A stretch of DNA of 64,000 bases from Bradyrhizobium yuanmingense (GCF_029167105.1 NZ_JARFML010000008.1:124001-188000), one strand, 5' to 3'. Shown: positions 8,019 to 16,489, counted from the stretch's first letter. The notes: generated from the sequence alone by a model not told the origin. Program-made: numbers and translations.

Positions 8019-9395
8019 TCAGGCTGGCTGGGCGGGAACACGCGATTTCCACGTCCGCAGCCCGTTCTCCTCGAACATGATGCGCGAACAGCTGTGCCCC
8101 TGCTGTTCCAGCGCCGCGATCAGCTGGTAGCGTTCGAACGGGCGGACGAAGAACATGAAGTAACCGCCGCCGCCGGCGCCAAGCAACTTGCCGCCGACCG
8201 CGCCATGTTGCTTGGCAAAATCATAGATCGCGTCGATCGCGTCCGACGAGATCTTGGAGCTCAGCTTCCGCTTGGCGTGCCAGGCCTCGTCGATCAGCCG
8301 GCCGCATTCCAGCAGTTGGCCGCGAAGCAGATGCCGCCTGATGTCGCGCGTCACTTCCTTCTGCTTGGCAGCTGCGGCCACCGCGTCGCTGGTCTCGTGC
8401 TGAGCCTTCTGGTCGCGGTGAATGGCGCCGGAATCGCGCCCCGCGCCGACGTAGCAGAGCACCAGGCTCTCCTCGAGCTCGGCGATGATGTTGGGATCGA
8501 GGCGGAGCGGCACGATGGTGTTCTGGTCGGAGAAGAATTCCATGTGATTGAATCCGCCGAACACGGTGGCGTACTGATCCTGCCAGCCGCCGGGGATGTT
8601 GAGCATCAACCGCTCGGCCTGGAAGGCCATCTCCGCGATCTCGTGGCGGTCCCACTGGTCGCTGCGAAATTCGTTGAAGCAGCCGATGATCGCCGACGAA
8701 ACCACCGCGGAGCCGCCGAGGCCGGAACCGACCGGGAAGTCGGCGGACACTTCGAGCTCGAAGCCGTAAGTCGGCTTGATCAGGCGCACGACCGACTTGA
8801 TCAGTGCGAGATCTCCGCCCGTTCCGAGCTCGGTGAGATTGTCGGCCTCGACCGTGCGGCGGAAGTCGTGCGAGTAGATCCGGATGCTGGGATCGCTCCG
8901 GCGCCGCAGCGTCGCGTGAGCGTACATCTTGATCGTGGCGCTGATGACCGCGCCGCCGTCATTCGCCACGAAGTAATGCGTCAGGTCGGTGCCGCCGCCG
9001 GAGAAGCTGATCCGCACCGGCGAGCGGGCGCGCGCGAACACCTCGCTCTCTTCCGACAGGTTGAACAGTTCGCGGCTGAACACGTCGACCAGCCGTCCCT
9101 CGCCATCGAGGATCGGCACGACGTGGACGCGCTGGTCGAGCAGCTTGAGGATCTGCTCGCGTGGCCCGCCGGTCGGTGCCCAGACGAATTTGCGGTTGAT
9201 GCAGGACACAACCCGGTCCTGGATCGTGATACCGGTGAGCATGCACCTGCGGATGTCGCCGTCCGTCACAGCGCCGACGATTCGCCCACTCGCGTCCTGC
9301 GCGAACAGGATGCCGAGCATGTTCGCGTTCAGGCGCCGGAAGGCTTCCTCAATGGTCTCCGTCTCGGCGATCGTGACGAGGGTTCGGTCAAGCAC
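8019..9395 (-). CDS. CBS-domain GHMP sugar kinase (HddA-like)
   Basis: This 458-residue protein has a pair of CBS-like repeats in residues 1-118 (AVTDGDIRR, VVPILDGEGRLVDVFS) followed by a GHMP kinase. The kinase shows SPVRISFSGGGTDL, the ATP-binding PVGSGLGGSAVV and the C-terminal KLLGAGGGGYF, closest in style to D-glycero-D-manno-heptose-7-phosphate kinases. It probably phosphorylates a sugar at the start of the pathway, with the CBS pair sensing a nucleotide. The start is a GTG with no strong ribosome binding site. It is the first gene of the operon and lies about 50 bases below a promoter shared with the left window edge. Confidence 0.85.
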   Translation of the reverse strand: MLDRTLVTIAETETIEEAFRRLNANMLGILFAQDASGRIVGAVTDGDIRRCMLTGITIQDRVVSCINRKFVWAPTGGPREQILKLLDQRVHVVPILDGEGRLVDVFSRELFNLSEESEVFARARSPVRISFSGGGTDLTHYFVANDGGAVISATIKMYAHATLRRRSDPSIRIYSHDFRRTVEADNLTELGTGGDLALIKSVVRLIKPTYGFELEVSADFPVGSGLGGSAVVSSAIIGCFNEFRSDQWDRHEIAEMAFQAERLMLNIPGGWQDQYATVFGGFNHMEFFSDQNTIVPLRLDPNIIAELEESLVLCYVGAGRDSGAIHRDQKAQHETSDAVAAAAKQKEVTRDIRRHLLRGQLLECGRLIDEAWHAKRKLSSKISSDAIDAIYDFAKQHGAVGGKLLGAGGGGYFMFFVRPFERYQLIAALEQQGHSCSRIMFEENGLRTWKSRVPAQPA

Positions 9396-9445
9396 GTTTT
9401 GGGGTCCAGAAAGGGCCGATTCCGGCCATATCGCAGCAGGGTCTG

Positions 9446-9474
9446 GTAATACGGGAGCGGCCGGGACGATGCAA
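9446..9474 (-). promoter_or_regulatory. putative promoter of the ulosonic-acid operon
   Basis: Minus strand: -35 TTGCAT (plus 9469-9474), 17-base spacer ending in CTCCCG, and -10 TATTAC (plus 9446-9451). The start point would fall near 9438, leaving a leader of roughly 45 bases before the GTG of the kinase gene. Conservation of both hexamers, spacer length and part of the spacer with the site at 64-92 supports function. Confidence 0.55.
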
Positions 9475-9538
9475 GGTTCCTGCGCCCGGCGGCATTGCAG
9501 CCATAGCCTGAAAACCGGGCTCTACGCCGTCATCTCCG

Positions 9539-9601
9539 TCATGCCGAGAGTTCGTTCCGCGCTCCGGCTTCGCGGAGGGATGTGCTCGGCCTCGGCAATG
9601 A
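9539..9601. repeat. intergenic imperfect inverted repeat
   Basis: TCATGCCGAG at 9539-9548 pairs with CTCGGCAATGA at 9591-9601 except for one unpaired base; an inner CTCCG/CGGAG hairpin lies between. It sits between the PaaK-like gene end and the ulosonic-acid promoter, where it could stop transcription leaving the transporter region. It resembles the other palindromic intergenic elements in the window in layout. Confidence 0.5.
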
Positions 9602-9625
9602 CCTGCTGTCGAAATCGAGCTGAGG

Positions 9626-10849
9626 CTAGCGCTCGTCCGCGATGACCTTGCCGTCATTCGGCAGCGTGCCGGGACCGACCAGCTCGACGGCTCCGCCGAG
9701 CTTCGTCACGGCGCGCAAGCTGGCCGCGATCTCGTCACGGACCGAGTCGCTAGGGGTCGCAGCTTCCGCTCTCAACGTCATGGCGTCGGTCTCGCCTTGG
9801 CGCGTGACGATGAGGCGAAGTCTTCCGAGCCCCGCGTGGCGCTTGCCGATCTCGGCGATCTGCTCGGGACGGACGAACATGCCCTTGATCTTGGTGGTCT
9901 GGTCGGCACGGCCCATCCAGCCTTTGATGCGCATGTTGGTGCGCCCGCACGGGCTCGTGCCGGGCAGGGCCGCGGTGAGGTCGCCGAGCGCGAGCCGGAT
10001 CCAGGGATGGTGCGGGTCGAGCGAAGTCACGACAATCTCGCCGACGTCGCCTGGTGCGACCGGATCGCCAGTGCCGGGCTTGACGATCTCCAGGATCAGG
10101 TCCTCGTTCACGACCATGCCTTCGCGCGCCTCGGTCTCGAAGGCGATGAGGCCGAGATCGGCGGTGCCGAAGGCCTGGTAGGCGTCGATGCCGCGCCCCT
10201 TGATCTCGGCCTGGAGCGAGGGCGGGAATGCAGCGCCCGAGACCAGCGCGCGCTTGATCGAGGAAACGTCACGCCCCGAGCTTGCCGCGGCATCGAGCAG
10301 GATCTTCAAGAAATCCGGCGTGCCGCTGTAGCCGACCGGCCGGTAGGCCTCGATCAGCTCGAACTGCTGCTCTGTGTTGCCGGGGCCGGCGGGGATCACC
10401 GCGCACCCGAGCGCACGCGCCGATGCATCGAAGATGAAACCCCCGGGGGTAAGATGATAGCTGAAGGTATTGAGGACGATGTCGTCGGGGCGGAACCCGG
10501 CTGCGAACAGCGCCCTCGCGCCGCGCCAGGGATCGGCCTGCCGCCCTTCCGGCTCGAAGATCGGACCGGGGGAGGTGAACAGGCGGGCGAACGAGCCCGG
10601 GGCCCCCGCCACGAAGCCTCCGAAGGGCGCGGAGGCCTTGTGCAGAGCGGGCAGTTCCGACTTGCGCAACACCGGCAAATCCGCCAGAGCCGCCCTGGAG
10701 GTCACGGCGGCGGGATCGAAGCCTTTGAGCCGCTCGGCATAGGCCGGGGCGGCCATCGCGGCTCGCAGCACCTCCGGGAGGCGGGCGAACAGGTCGGCCT
10801 CGCGCGCGGCTTGCTCACGCGTCTCGCGGGCGTCGTAATGGGCGGTCAT
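9626..10849 (-). CDS. phenylacetate-CoA ligase (PaaK)-like adenylate-forming protein
   Basis: A 407-residue protein of the PaaK/AMP-binding type. Recognisable parts are the SYHLTPGG region, YSGTPDFLKILL, SGAAFPPSLQ, YQAFGTADLG, and the C-terminal GRADQTTKIKGMFVRPEQI that forms the mobile subdomain with its lysine. The usual Ser/Thr/Gly-rich phosphate loop is replaced by RLFTSPGPIFEPEG, so activity is less certain. It points the same way as the livF-livG operon and was probably once its last gene; an oppositely oriented epimerase now lies between. It may form a CoA thioester of an aromatic or branched acid brought in by the transporter. Confidence 0.75.
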   Translation of the reverse strand: MTAHYDARETREQAAREADLFARLPEVLRAAMAAPAYAERLKGFDPAAVTSRAALADLPVLRKSELPALHKASAPFGGFVAGAPGSFARLFTSPGPIFEPEGRQADPWRGARALFAAGFRPDDIVLNTFSYHLTPGGFIFDASARALGCAVIPAGPGNTEQQFELIEAYRPVGYSGTPDFLKILLDAAASSGRDVSSIKRALVSGAAFPPSLQAEIKGRGIDAYQAFGTADLGLIAFETEAREGMVVNEDLILEIVKPGTGDPVAPGDVGEIVVTSLDPHHPWIRLALGDLTAALPGTSPCGRTNMRIKGWMGRADQTTKIKGMFVRPEQIAEIGKRHAGLGRLRLIVTRQGETDAMTLRAEAATPSDSVRDEIAASLRAVTKLGGAVELVGPGTLPNDGKVIADER

Positions 10850-10935
10850 GGCTGTTCTTTCCGTGTTGGCATCCGTTGCGCGCCGCCACCGGCATGGCTA
10901 TCAGACCGCCATTGGCGAGGCTTGAAAGGGATCCG

Positions 10936-12087
10936 ATGGCGGACGAAGGAATCATCGCGGCGGACGAGGCGTCGAACGTCGTTGCGCGCCTGAAGCGCCG
11001 TATGATCGACGAGGCGCTGCCGTTGTGGTCGACGGTCGGCTGGGATCACGCTGCGGGCGGCTTCATCGACAGGCTGCACCGCGACGGTGCGGCGGATGCG
11101 GCCGCGCCCCGGCGCGTGTTCGTGCAGGCCCGCCAGATCTGGTGCTACGCCAAGGCGGCACAGATGGGCTGGTATCCCGAGGGGCGCACGACTGCGTTGA
11201 AGGGGCTGGAGCACCTGCTGGCCAAAGCGAGGGCGCCCGATGGCCGGCCCGGCTATGTGCACCGGCTGACGCCGGACGGATCGGTGCTGGATGCCCGGCG
11301 TGATGCCTATGACCACGCCTTCATCCTGTTTGCGCTCGCCAGCGTCTATGCGCTCGACCAGGATGCGCAGGTCCGCGCCGAGATCGATGCGCTCCTCGCC
11401 TTCCTCGACGGCCACCTGCGCTCGCCGCATGGCGGCGTTCACGAAGGCCTCCCGGTCTCGCTGCCGCGCCGGCAGAACCCGCATATGCATCTGTTCGAGG
11501 CGATGATCGCGTGCTTCGAGGCGACGCATGATCTGTCGTTCCAGAACCGTGCCGGAGAATTCTTCGCATTGTTCCTCGCCAACCTCTACGACAAGCAGAA
11601 GCACGTATTGTCCGAGTATTTCGAGGAGGACTGGTCGAAGATCGAGCCGGTCAGCGTCGAGCCGGGCCACCAGGCGGAGTGGGTCTGGCTGCTGAAAGGT
11701 TTTGAACGGATTACAGGCTGCCCGACCGGTCAGCGTCGTGCGGAATTGCTGGAGACCTCGCTGCGCTATCGCGACGAGGCGACGGGCTGCCTCGTCGACG
11801 AGGGCGACGCAAGCGGCAACATCCGCCGCGGCACGCGCCGGCTGTGGCCGCAAACCGAGATCGCGAAGGCGTGGATCGCGCAGGCCGAATCCGGCGAGGC
11901 GGGTGCGGCGGACGAGGCGCGCGCGGCGCTGGTGCGGCTCGAACGGCATTATCTCAGCCATCCCGTCAAGGGCGGCTGGTACGACCAGTTCGATCGCGAC
12001 GGCAAATCGCTGATCGACACCATTCCTGCGTCGTCGTTCTATCATGTTCTCTGCGCGGTCACGGAAGCCGAGCAGGTGCTCGGCTAG
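10936..12087 (+). CDS. AGE-family sugar epimerase/isomerase
   Basis: A 383-residue protein of the N-acylglucosamine 2-epimerase / mannose isomerase (alpha/alpha barrel) family. Typical segments are the N-terminal WDHAAGGFIDRL, RVFVQARQIWCYAKAAQ, DAYDHAFILFAL, NPHMHLFEAMIACFEAT, EPGHQAEWVWLLKGFER, the LWPQTEIAKAW histidine/aromatic region and KGGWYDQFDRDGK. The ATG at 10936 follows AAAGGG at good distance. It probably interconverts a hexose such as mannose and fructose or glucose, or an N-acyl sugar. It stands alone on the plus strand between two minus-strand genes of a transporter cluster and ends 12 bases before livF ends. It may feed the nearby sugar-acid operon, but this is inference. Confidence 0.85.
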   Translation: MADEGIIAADEASNVVARLKRRMIDEALPLWSTVGWDHAAGGFIDRLHRDGAADAAAPRRVFVQARQIWCYAKAAQMGWYPEGRTTALKGLEHLLAKARAPDGRPGYVHRLTPDGSVLDARRDAYDHAFILFALASVYALDQDAQVRAEIDALLAFLDGHLRSPHGGVHEGLPVSLPRRQNPHMHLFEAMIACFEATHDLSFQNRAGEFFALFLANLYDKQKHVLSEYFEEDWSKIEPVSVEPGHQAEWVWLLKGFERITGCPTGQRRAELLETSLRYRDEATGCLVDEGDASGNIRRGTRRLWPQTEIAKAWIAQAESGEAGAADEARAALVRLERHYLSHPVKGGWYDQFDRDGKSLIDTIPASSFYHVLCAVTEAEQVLG

Positions 12088-12099
12088 GCTCCTTGTGGA

Positions 12100-12939
12100 T
12101 CACAGCCAGCGCTTGCGCCGCTTGAAGCTCTTGAGGTTCTTGAAGCTCTTGCGCTGGTCGCCGGCGCCGCCGAGGTAGAATTCCTTGACGTCCTCGTTGT
12201 CGCGCAATGCGTCGGCGCTGCCGTCGAGCACGACCTTGCCCTGCTCCATGATGTAGCCGTGGCTCGCCACGGAGAGCGCAGCGCGTGCATTCTGCTCGAC
12301 CAGCAGGATGGTGACGCCGAGATCGCGGTTGATCTTCTGGATGATCGAGAACACCTCTTTCACCAGCAGCGGCGACAGGCCCATCGAAGGCTCGTCCATC
12401 AGGATCATCTTCGGGCGCGCCATCAGCGCGCGGCCGATTGCGAGCATCTGCTGCTCTCCGCCGGAGAGATAACCGGCAAGGCCGGTGCGCTCCTTGAGGC
12501 GCGGGAAATAGCTGAAGACCATGTCGAGGTCGGCGTCGACCTCGCGGTCCCGGCGCGTGAAGGCGCCGAGCTTGAGATTCTCGAGCGAGGTCATGTCGGC
12601 GACGATGCGCCGGCCTTCCATCACCTGGAAGATACCGCGGCGGACGATCTTGTCGGGATCGATGCCGTTGATCCGCTCGCCCTCGAACAGGATTTCGCCG
12701 CGCGTCACCTCGCCGTCCTCGGTCTTGAGCAGCCCCGAGATCGCCTTGAGCGTCGTCGACTTGCCGGCACCGTTGGCCCCGAGCAGCGCCACGATCGCGC
12801 CCTTGGGCACGTCGAGGCTGAGGCCGCGCAGCACCAGGATCACATCGTCATAGACGACCTCGATGTTGCGCACGGCGAGGAGGGGCGGCGTCGCGACAGC
12901 GGCGGGAGTTGAGCGGGTTGCTTCAATGGTTTGGGACAT
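12100..12939 (-). CDS. livF: Liv-type ABC transporter ATP-binding protein (LivF)
   Basis: A 279-residue ATPase with Walker A GANGAGKST, the LivF-typical GRRIVADMTSLENL, signature LSGGEQQMLAIGRAL and Walker B ILMDEPSMGLSP. It carries a short N-terminal extension and a strongly basic C-terminal tail (about 20 residues rich in Lys and Arg) that is longer than usual for LivF. With LivG it powers the two permeases encoded just upstream. It is separated from the binding-protein gene by an inverted repeat element at 12956-13059. Confidence 0.9.
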   Translation of the reverse strand: MSQTIEATRSTPAAVATPPLLAVRNIEVVYDDVILVLRGLSLDVPKGAIVALLGANGAGKSTTLKAISGLLKTEDGEVTRGEILFEGERINGIDPDKIVRRGIFQVMEGRRIVADMTSLENLKLGAFTRRDREVDADLDMVFSYFPRLKERTGLAGYLSGGEQQMLAIGRALMARPKMILMDEPSMGLSPLLVKEVFSIIQKINRDLGVTILLVEQNARAALSVASHGYIMEQGKVVLDGSADALRDNEDVKEFYLGGAGDQRKSFKNLKSFKRRKRWL

Positions 12940-12955
12940 GCGTCTTCATTCTCCG

Positions 12956-13059
12956 CTGTCGTCACCCGCGAAGGCGGGCGACCCAGTATTCCAGAGGCGC
13001 CGGAGATTCCTCGAGAAGCTGCGGCGTACTGGATCCCCCGCCTTCGCGGGGGATGACAG
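12956..13059. repeat. intergenic inverted repeat with about 33-base arms
   Basis: The arm at 12956-12988 and the arm at 13027-13059 are nearly perfect inverted copies; each contains CCGCGAAGGCGGG or its complement and ends in CCAGTA/TACTGG. The element fills the gap between livK and livF. In RNA it would form a strong hairpin that could protect upstream mRNA or lower livF expression. Confidence 0.8.
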
Positions 13060-13082
13060 TGTTCGTGTGGTAAGAGCCGGGC

Positions 13083-14366
13083 TCACCACCCCAGCAGTTC
13101 CGGCTTGCGCGGCAGCTCCACCGTCTTGACCTTCTCGAGCTTGATCGCGCCCTTGGCCATGAGATCGTTGAGGTCGCCATCGGTCGAGCCCGAGATCTTG
13201 GTGCGATAGAGATCCACTTTCAGCGTGCCGCGGTGGTCCTTCTCGGTCCAGGTGGAGGGATTGCAGACGCCTTCCATGCCCGACGGCACCCAGTCCTTCT
13301 TCTGGTGGAAGCCCTTGGCGACGTTCTCGCCGGTGGCGCCGCCGTTCTTTGCGGCCCAGTCGATCGCTTCCTTCATGTACATCGCCGAGCAGACGGCCGC
13401 GACGTAGTGCACGGGGCGATAGACCTTGCCGCTGGCGTCGGACATCTTCGAGATCTCCATCACCGTCTTCATGCCGGGCGCGTCGCCGCCCCAGCTCACC
13501 GCTGTCCGCAGCGGGAAGATCACGCCGTTTGCGGCATCGCCCGCGGTCTTGGCGGCGTTCTCGTCCATGCCCCAGACATTGCCGAGGAACTGGATGTCTA
13601 CCCCGGCCGTCTTGCAGGCCTTCATCACCGAGATGTTGGAGGCGGCGGTGTTGCCGAGATAGGCGTAGTTCGCTCCGGACGATTTCAGGCTCAGGCACTG
13701 CGCGCTGTAGTCACCGGGCGTCAGAGCGAATATCAGCGGCGGCAGCACCTCGAAGCCGAGCTCCTGCGCCATGGCCTCGCCGGCGGCCTTCGGCGCGTTC
13801 GGATAGGGATGGTTGGCACCCATATGCACGAATTTGGGTTTGCCCGACTTGCCCTTGGCCTTCCAGTCCTCGGCCGCCCACATCAGCATCGCGCGCAGCG
13901 CGTCCGAATAGCTCGGGCCGTAGAAGAAATTGTAAGGAGCGGGCTTGGCCTTGCCGCTGACGCCTTCGGGATCGGTCAGCGCCGCGGCGTAGGAGCCGGA
14001 CATGTCGGGAATCTTGTCCTGGGCGAGGAAGCCGGTCAGCGCTTCGGTGTCGGCGGTGCCCCAGCCCATGATCGCGGCGACCTTGTTGTCCGGTGCCGAC
14101 CATTTCTTGTAGAGCGCGATCGCGCGGGGCACTTGGTAGCCGTAATCGTTGGTGTCGAGATTGACCTGCTTGCCGCCGATGCCGCCGTTCTTGTTGATCC
14201 AGGCGAAGGTGTCGGCGACGGCCTGCCCGAACGGGGTGCCGACGTCGGAGGTGCCGCCGGAATAGTCGGCGAGATGCCCGATCGCGATCTGCGCCTGCGC
14301 GCCTGCCGCGTATGCTGCGATCGTGATCGCGAGCGATGCGGTGCTCAAAAGGGACTTCATCTTCAT
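13083..14366 (-). CDS. livK: Liv-type ABC transporter substrate-binding protein
   Basis: A 427-residue periplasmic binding protein (type I fold). The N-terminus has a Sec signal peptide ending around GAQAQ, followed by IAIGHLADYSGGTSDVG. ATG at 14366 is preceded by a near-perfect AGGAGG. It is the ligand-capturing subunit for the permeases LivM and LivH. The presence of an acyl-CoA synthetase and a PaaK-like protein in the same cluster suggests an aromatic or fatty-acid-like ligand rather than a free amino acid; this is inference from context. Confidence 0.88.
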   Translation of the reverse strand: MKMKSLLSTASLAITIAAYAAGAQAQIAIGHLADYSGGTSDVGTPFGQAVADTFAWINKNGGIGGKQVNLDTNDYGYQVPRAIALYKKWSAPDNKVAAIMGWGTADTEALTGFLAQDKIPDMSGSYAAALTDPEGVSGKAKPAPYNFFYGPSYSDALRAMLMWAAEDWKAKGKSGKPKFVHMGANHPYPNAPKAAGEAMAQELGFEVLPPLIFALTPGDYSAQCLSLKSSGANYAYLGNTAASNISVMKACKTAGVDIQFLGNVWGMDENAAKTAGDAANGVIFPLRTAVSWGGDAPGMKTVMEISKMSDASGKVYRPVHYVAAVCSAMYMKEAIDWAAKNGGATGENVAKGFHQKKDWVPSGMEGVCNPSTWTEKDHRGTLKVDLYRTKISGSTDGDLNDLMAKGAIKLEKVKTVELPRKPELLGW

Positions 14367-14410
14367 GGGTCGGTTCCTCCTGTTTATTGTTAAAGTGAAG
14401 TTGCCTGTGC

Positions 14411-15484
14411 TCAATGCGAGAACGGGTAAAGTTTCCAGTACGCCTTGATCTGCCGCCAGCGATGCGCGAGCCCGTCAGGCTCGAACATCAGGAATGCGAT
14501 GATGATCAGCCCGATCGCGATCTCGCGCAGGAAGGTGATGTTGTTGTTGAGCGACAGCGCCTTGTCGATAGCGCCGCCCTTGAGATAGTGGCTGACGAAC
14601 TCCATCGCCTCGGGCAGCAGCACCACGAAGGCGGTGCCCATCAGCGTGCCCATGATCGAACCGGTGCCGCCGATGATGATCATGGCAAGGAACAGGATCG
14701 AGCGCTCGATGCCGAAACCTTCCTGGGAGACCACGAGCTGATAGTGCGCATAGAGCGCGCCCGCGATGCCGGCGAAGAATGCGGCTAGACCGAACGACAA
14801 TGTGCGGTACTTGGTGAGGTTGATGCCCATGATCTCCGCGGAGAGATAGTGGTCGCGGATCGCCACCAGCGCGCGGCCGTCGCGCGTGCGCATCAGGTTG
14901 GTGACGAGGATGTAGCTCAAGAGCACATAGGCCAGCACGACGTAGAAATACTGCCGGTCGCCCCGCAGCGTGTAACCGAAGATCGAGAACGGCTCGGCGC
15001 TTACCGGCACCGAGCCGCCGGAGAACCATTCGGCGCGGGAGAAGAAGTCGAGCAGGATGTATTGCGCGGCCAGCGTCGCGATGACGAGGTAGAGTCCTTT
15101 CAGCCGCGCCGCGGGGATGCCGAAGACCAGTCCCACCAGCGCCGTCACGAGTCCCGCGAGCGGGATCGCGAAGAACACCGGGATCGGCGCATTGTTGGAG
15201 ATGTAGGCCGAGGTGAAGGCGCCGAGCAGGAAGAAGGCCGCGTGTCCGATCGAGATCTGGCCGGTGAAGCCGACCAGGATGTTGAGGCCGAGCGCCGCGA
15301 TCGAGAAGATGCCGATCTGGATCAAAATGCTGAGCCAGTAGCCGCTGAAGAGTTGCGGCGCGAGGCAGAGCAGCGCGACGCCCAGAATCGCGAAGTTGCG
15401 GCTGGTGGTGGTCGGGAAGATCGTGGTGTCCGCGGCGTAAGTGGTGCGGAAATCACCAGCGGGAATGAGGGCAGGGCCGGCCAT
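14411..15484 (-). CDS. livM: Liv-type ABC transporter permease (LivM)
   Basis: A 357-residue inner-membrane permease with about nine hydrophobic segments. The LivM hallmark ALGLNILVGFTGQISIGHAA is near residues 65-85 and the EAA-like loop with IGGTGSIMGTLMG is near residue 275. A roughly 35-residue soluble N-terminal extension precedes the first span. The gene follows livH by three bases and precedes livK by 44, consistent with one transcript. Confidence 0.92.
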   Translation of the reverse strand: MAGPALIPAGDFRTTYAADTTIFPTTTSRNFAILGVALLCLAPQLFSGYWLSILIQIGIFSIAALGLNILVGFTGQISIGHAAFFLLGAFTSAYISNNAPIPVFFAIPLAGLVTALVGLVFGIPAARLKGLYLVIATLAAQYILLDFFSRAEWFSGGSVPVSAEPFSIFGYTLRGDRQYFYVVLAYVLLSYILVTNLMRTRDGRALVAIRDHYLSAEIMGINLTKYRTLSFGLAAFFAGIAGALYAHYQLVVSQEGFGIERSILFLAMIIIGGTGSIMGTLMGTAFVVLLPEAMEFVSHYLKGGAIDKALSLNNNITFLREIAIGLIIIAFLMFEPDGLAHRWRQIKAYWKLYPFSH

Positions 15485-15487
15485 GGA

Positions 15488-16381
15488 TCAGATCCGCTCG
15501 ATGTCGTGGGTGCCGAACAGGCCGTAGGGCTTGATCATCAGCACGATGATGAGAACGTAGAACGGCGCGATCTCGTAGAGATTGCCCCAGTGCAGATACT
15601 CGCTGTCGACATATTGGGCGACGTTCTCCAAAAGCCCGATGATGATGCCGCCGAGCACCGCGCCGCCGACGGAATCGAGCCCGCCGAGGATCGCCGCCGG
15701 AAACACCTTGATGCCGTAGGCAGCAAGGCCCGAGGACACGCCATTGACCACGGCGACGACGACGCCGGCGACCGCCGACACCGTCGCCGAGATCGCCCAG
15801 GCCATCGCGAACACGCTCTTGACGGAAATGCCGAGCGACTGCGCCACCTGCTGGTTGAACGCGGTGGCGCGCATCGCAAGGCCGTACTTCGAAGCGCGGA
15901 AGAACCAGGCCATGCCGATCATCATCGCGACCGACACCACGAGGCTCATGACGTAGACGGTCTGGATCTGCAGACCGAACAGGCTGACCGACTGGCTCTC
16001 GAACACGCGCGGGAACGGCTGCGGATTGACGCCGAACATCCATTTCAGCGTCGCCTGCAGCACGGTGGAGAGGCCGATCGTCACCATGATCACCGAGATG
16101 ATGGGCTCGCCGATCATCGGCCGCAGGATCAGCACCTGCACCGCGATGCCGAACACGAACATGAACACCAGCGTGATCGGCATGCCGATCCAGAACGGCA
16201 CCTGGTATTTCGCAAGCAAGGCCCAGCACACCCAGGCGCCGACCAGCAGCAGCTCGCCTTGCGCGAAGTTGACGACCTGCGTCGCCTTGTAGATCAGCAC
16301 GAACGACATTGCGACCACGCCATAGAGCGTGCCGACCACGAGGCCGTTGACCAGGAGCTGGATGAGGAAGGCAGTGTTCAT
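15488..16381 (-). CDS. livH: Liv-type ABC transporter permease (LivH)
   Basis: A 297-residue polytopic permease of the LivH family. The N-terminus has VNGLVVGTLYGVVAMSFVLIYKATQVVNFAQGEL, here read across two spans; the C-terminal AILGGLDSVGGAVLGG loop is the ATPase contact. It forms the channel together with LivM. An inverted repeat lies in the 118 bases between it and the acyl-CoA synthetase. Confidence 0.92.
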   Translation of the reverse strand: MNTAFLIQLLVNGLVVGTLYGVVAMSFVLIYKATQVVNFAQGELLLVGAWVCWALLAKYQVPFWIGMPITLVFMFVFGIAVQVLILRPMIGEPIISVIMVTIGLSTVLQATLKWMFGVNPQPFPRVFESQSVSLFGLQIQTVYVMSLVVSVAMMIGMAWFFRASKYGLAMRATAFNQQVAQSLGISVKSVFAMAWAISATVSAVAGVVVAVVNGVSSGLAAYGIKVFPAAILGGLDSVGGAVLGGIIIGLLENVAQYVDSEYLHWGNLYEIAPFYVLIIVLMIKPYGLFGTHDIERI

Positions 16382-16397
16382 GTTGGGTGACTCAGCG

Positions 16398-16489
16398 CGT
16401 CATTACCGGGCTTGACCCGGCAATCCATCGATGCGGAAGGAAGACTGTTCGGAAGAGGATGGATGCGCGGGTCAAGCCCGCGCATGACG
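16398..16489. repeat. intergenic inverted repeat with 32-base arms
   Basis: The arm at 16398-16429 starts CGTCATTACCGGGCTTGACC and the arm at 16458-16489 is its near-complete inverted copy ending GCATGACG. The unit lies between livH and the acyl-CoA synthetase in the operon and belongs to the same style as the elements at 27037-27118 and 12956-13059. Confidence 0.8.

Noticed and set aside
5714..8080. Long antisense frame of 788 codons opposite the NeuA/NeuB genes
   Set aside because: It lies wholly opposite genes with clear motifs; such long antisense frames are expected in GC-rich coding DNA.
14849..16390. Antisense frame of 513 codons opposite livH and livM
   Set aside because: Composition rich in Asp, His and Arg is a mirror of membrane-protein codons, with no domain of its own.
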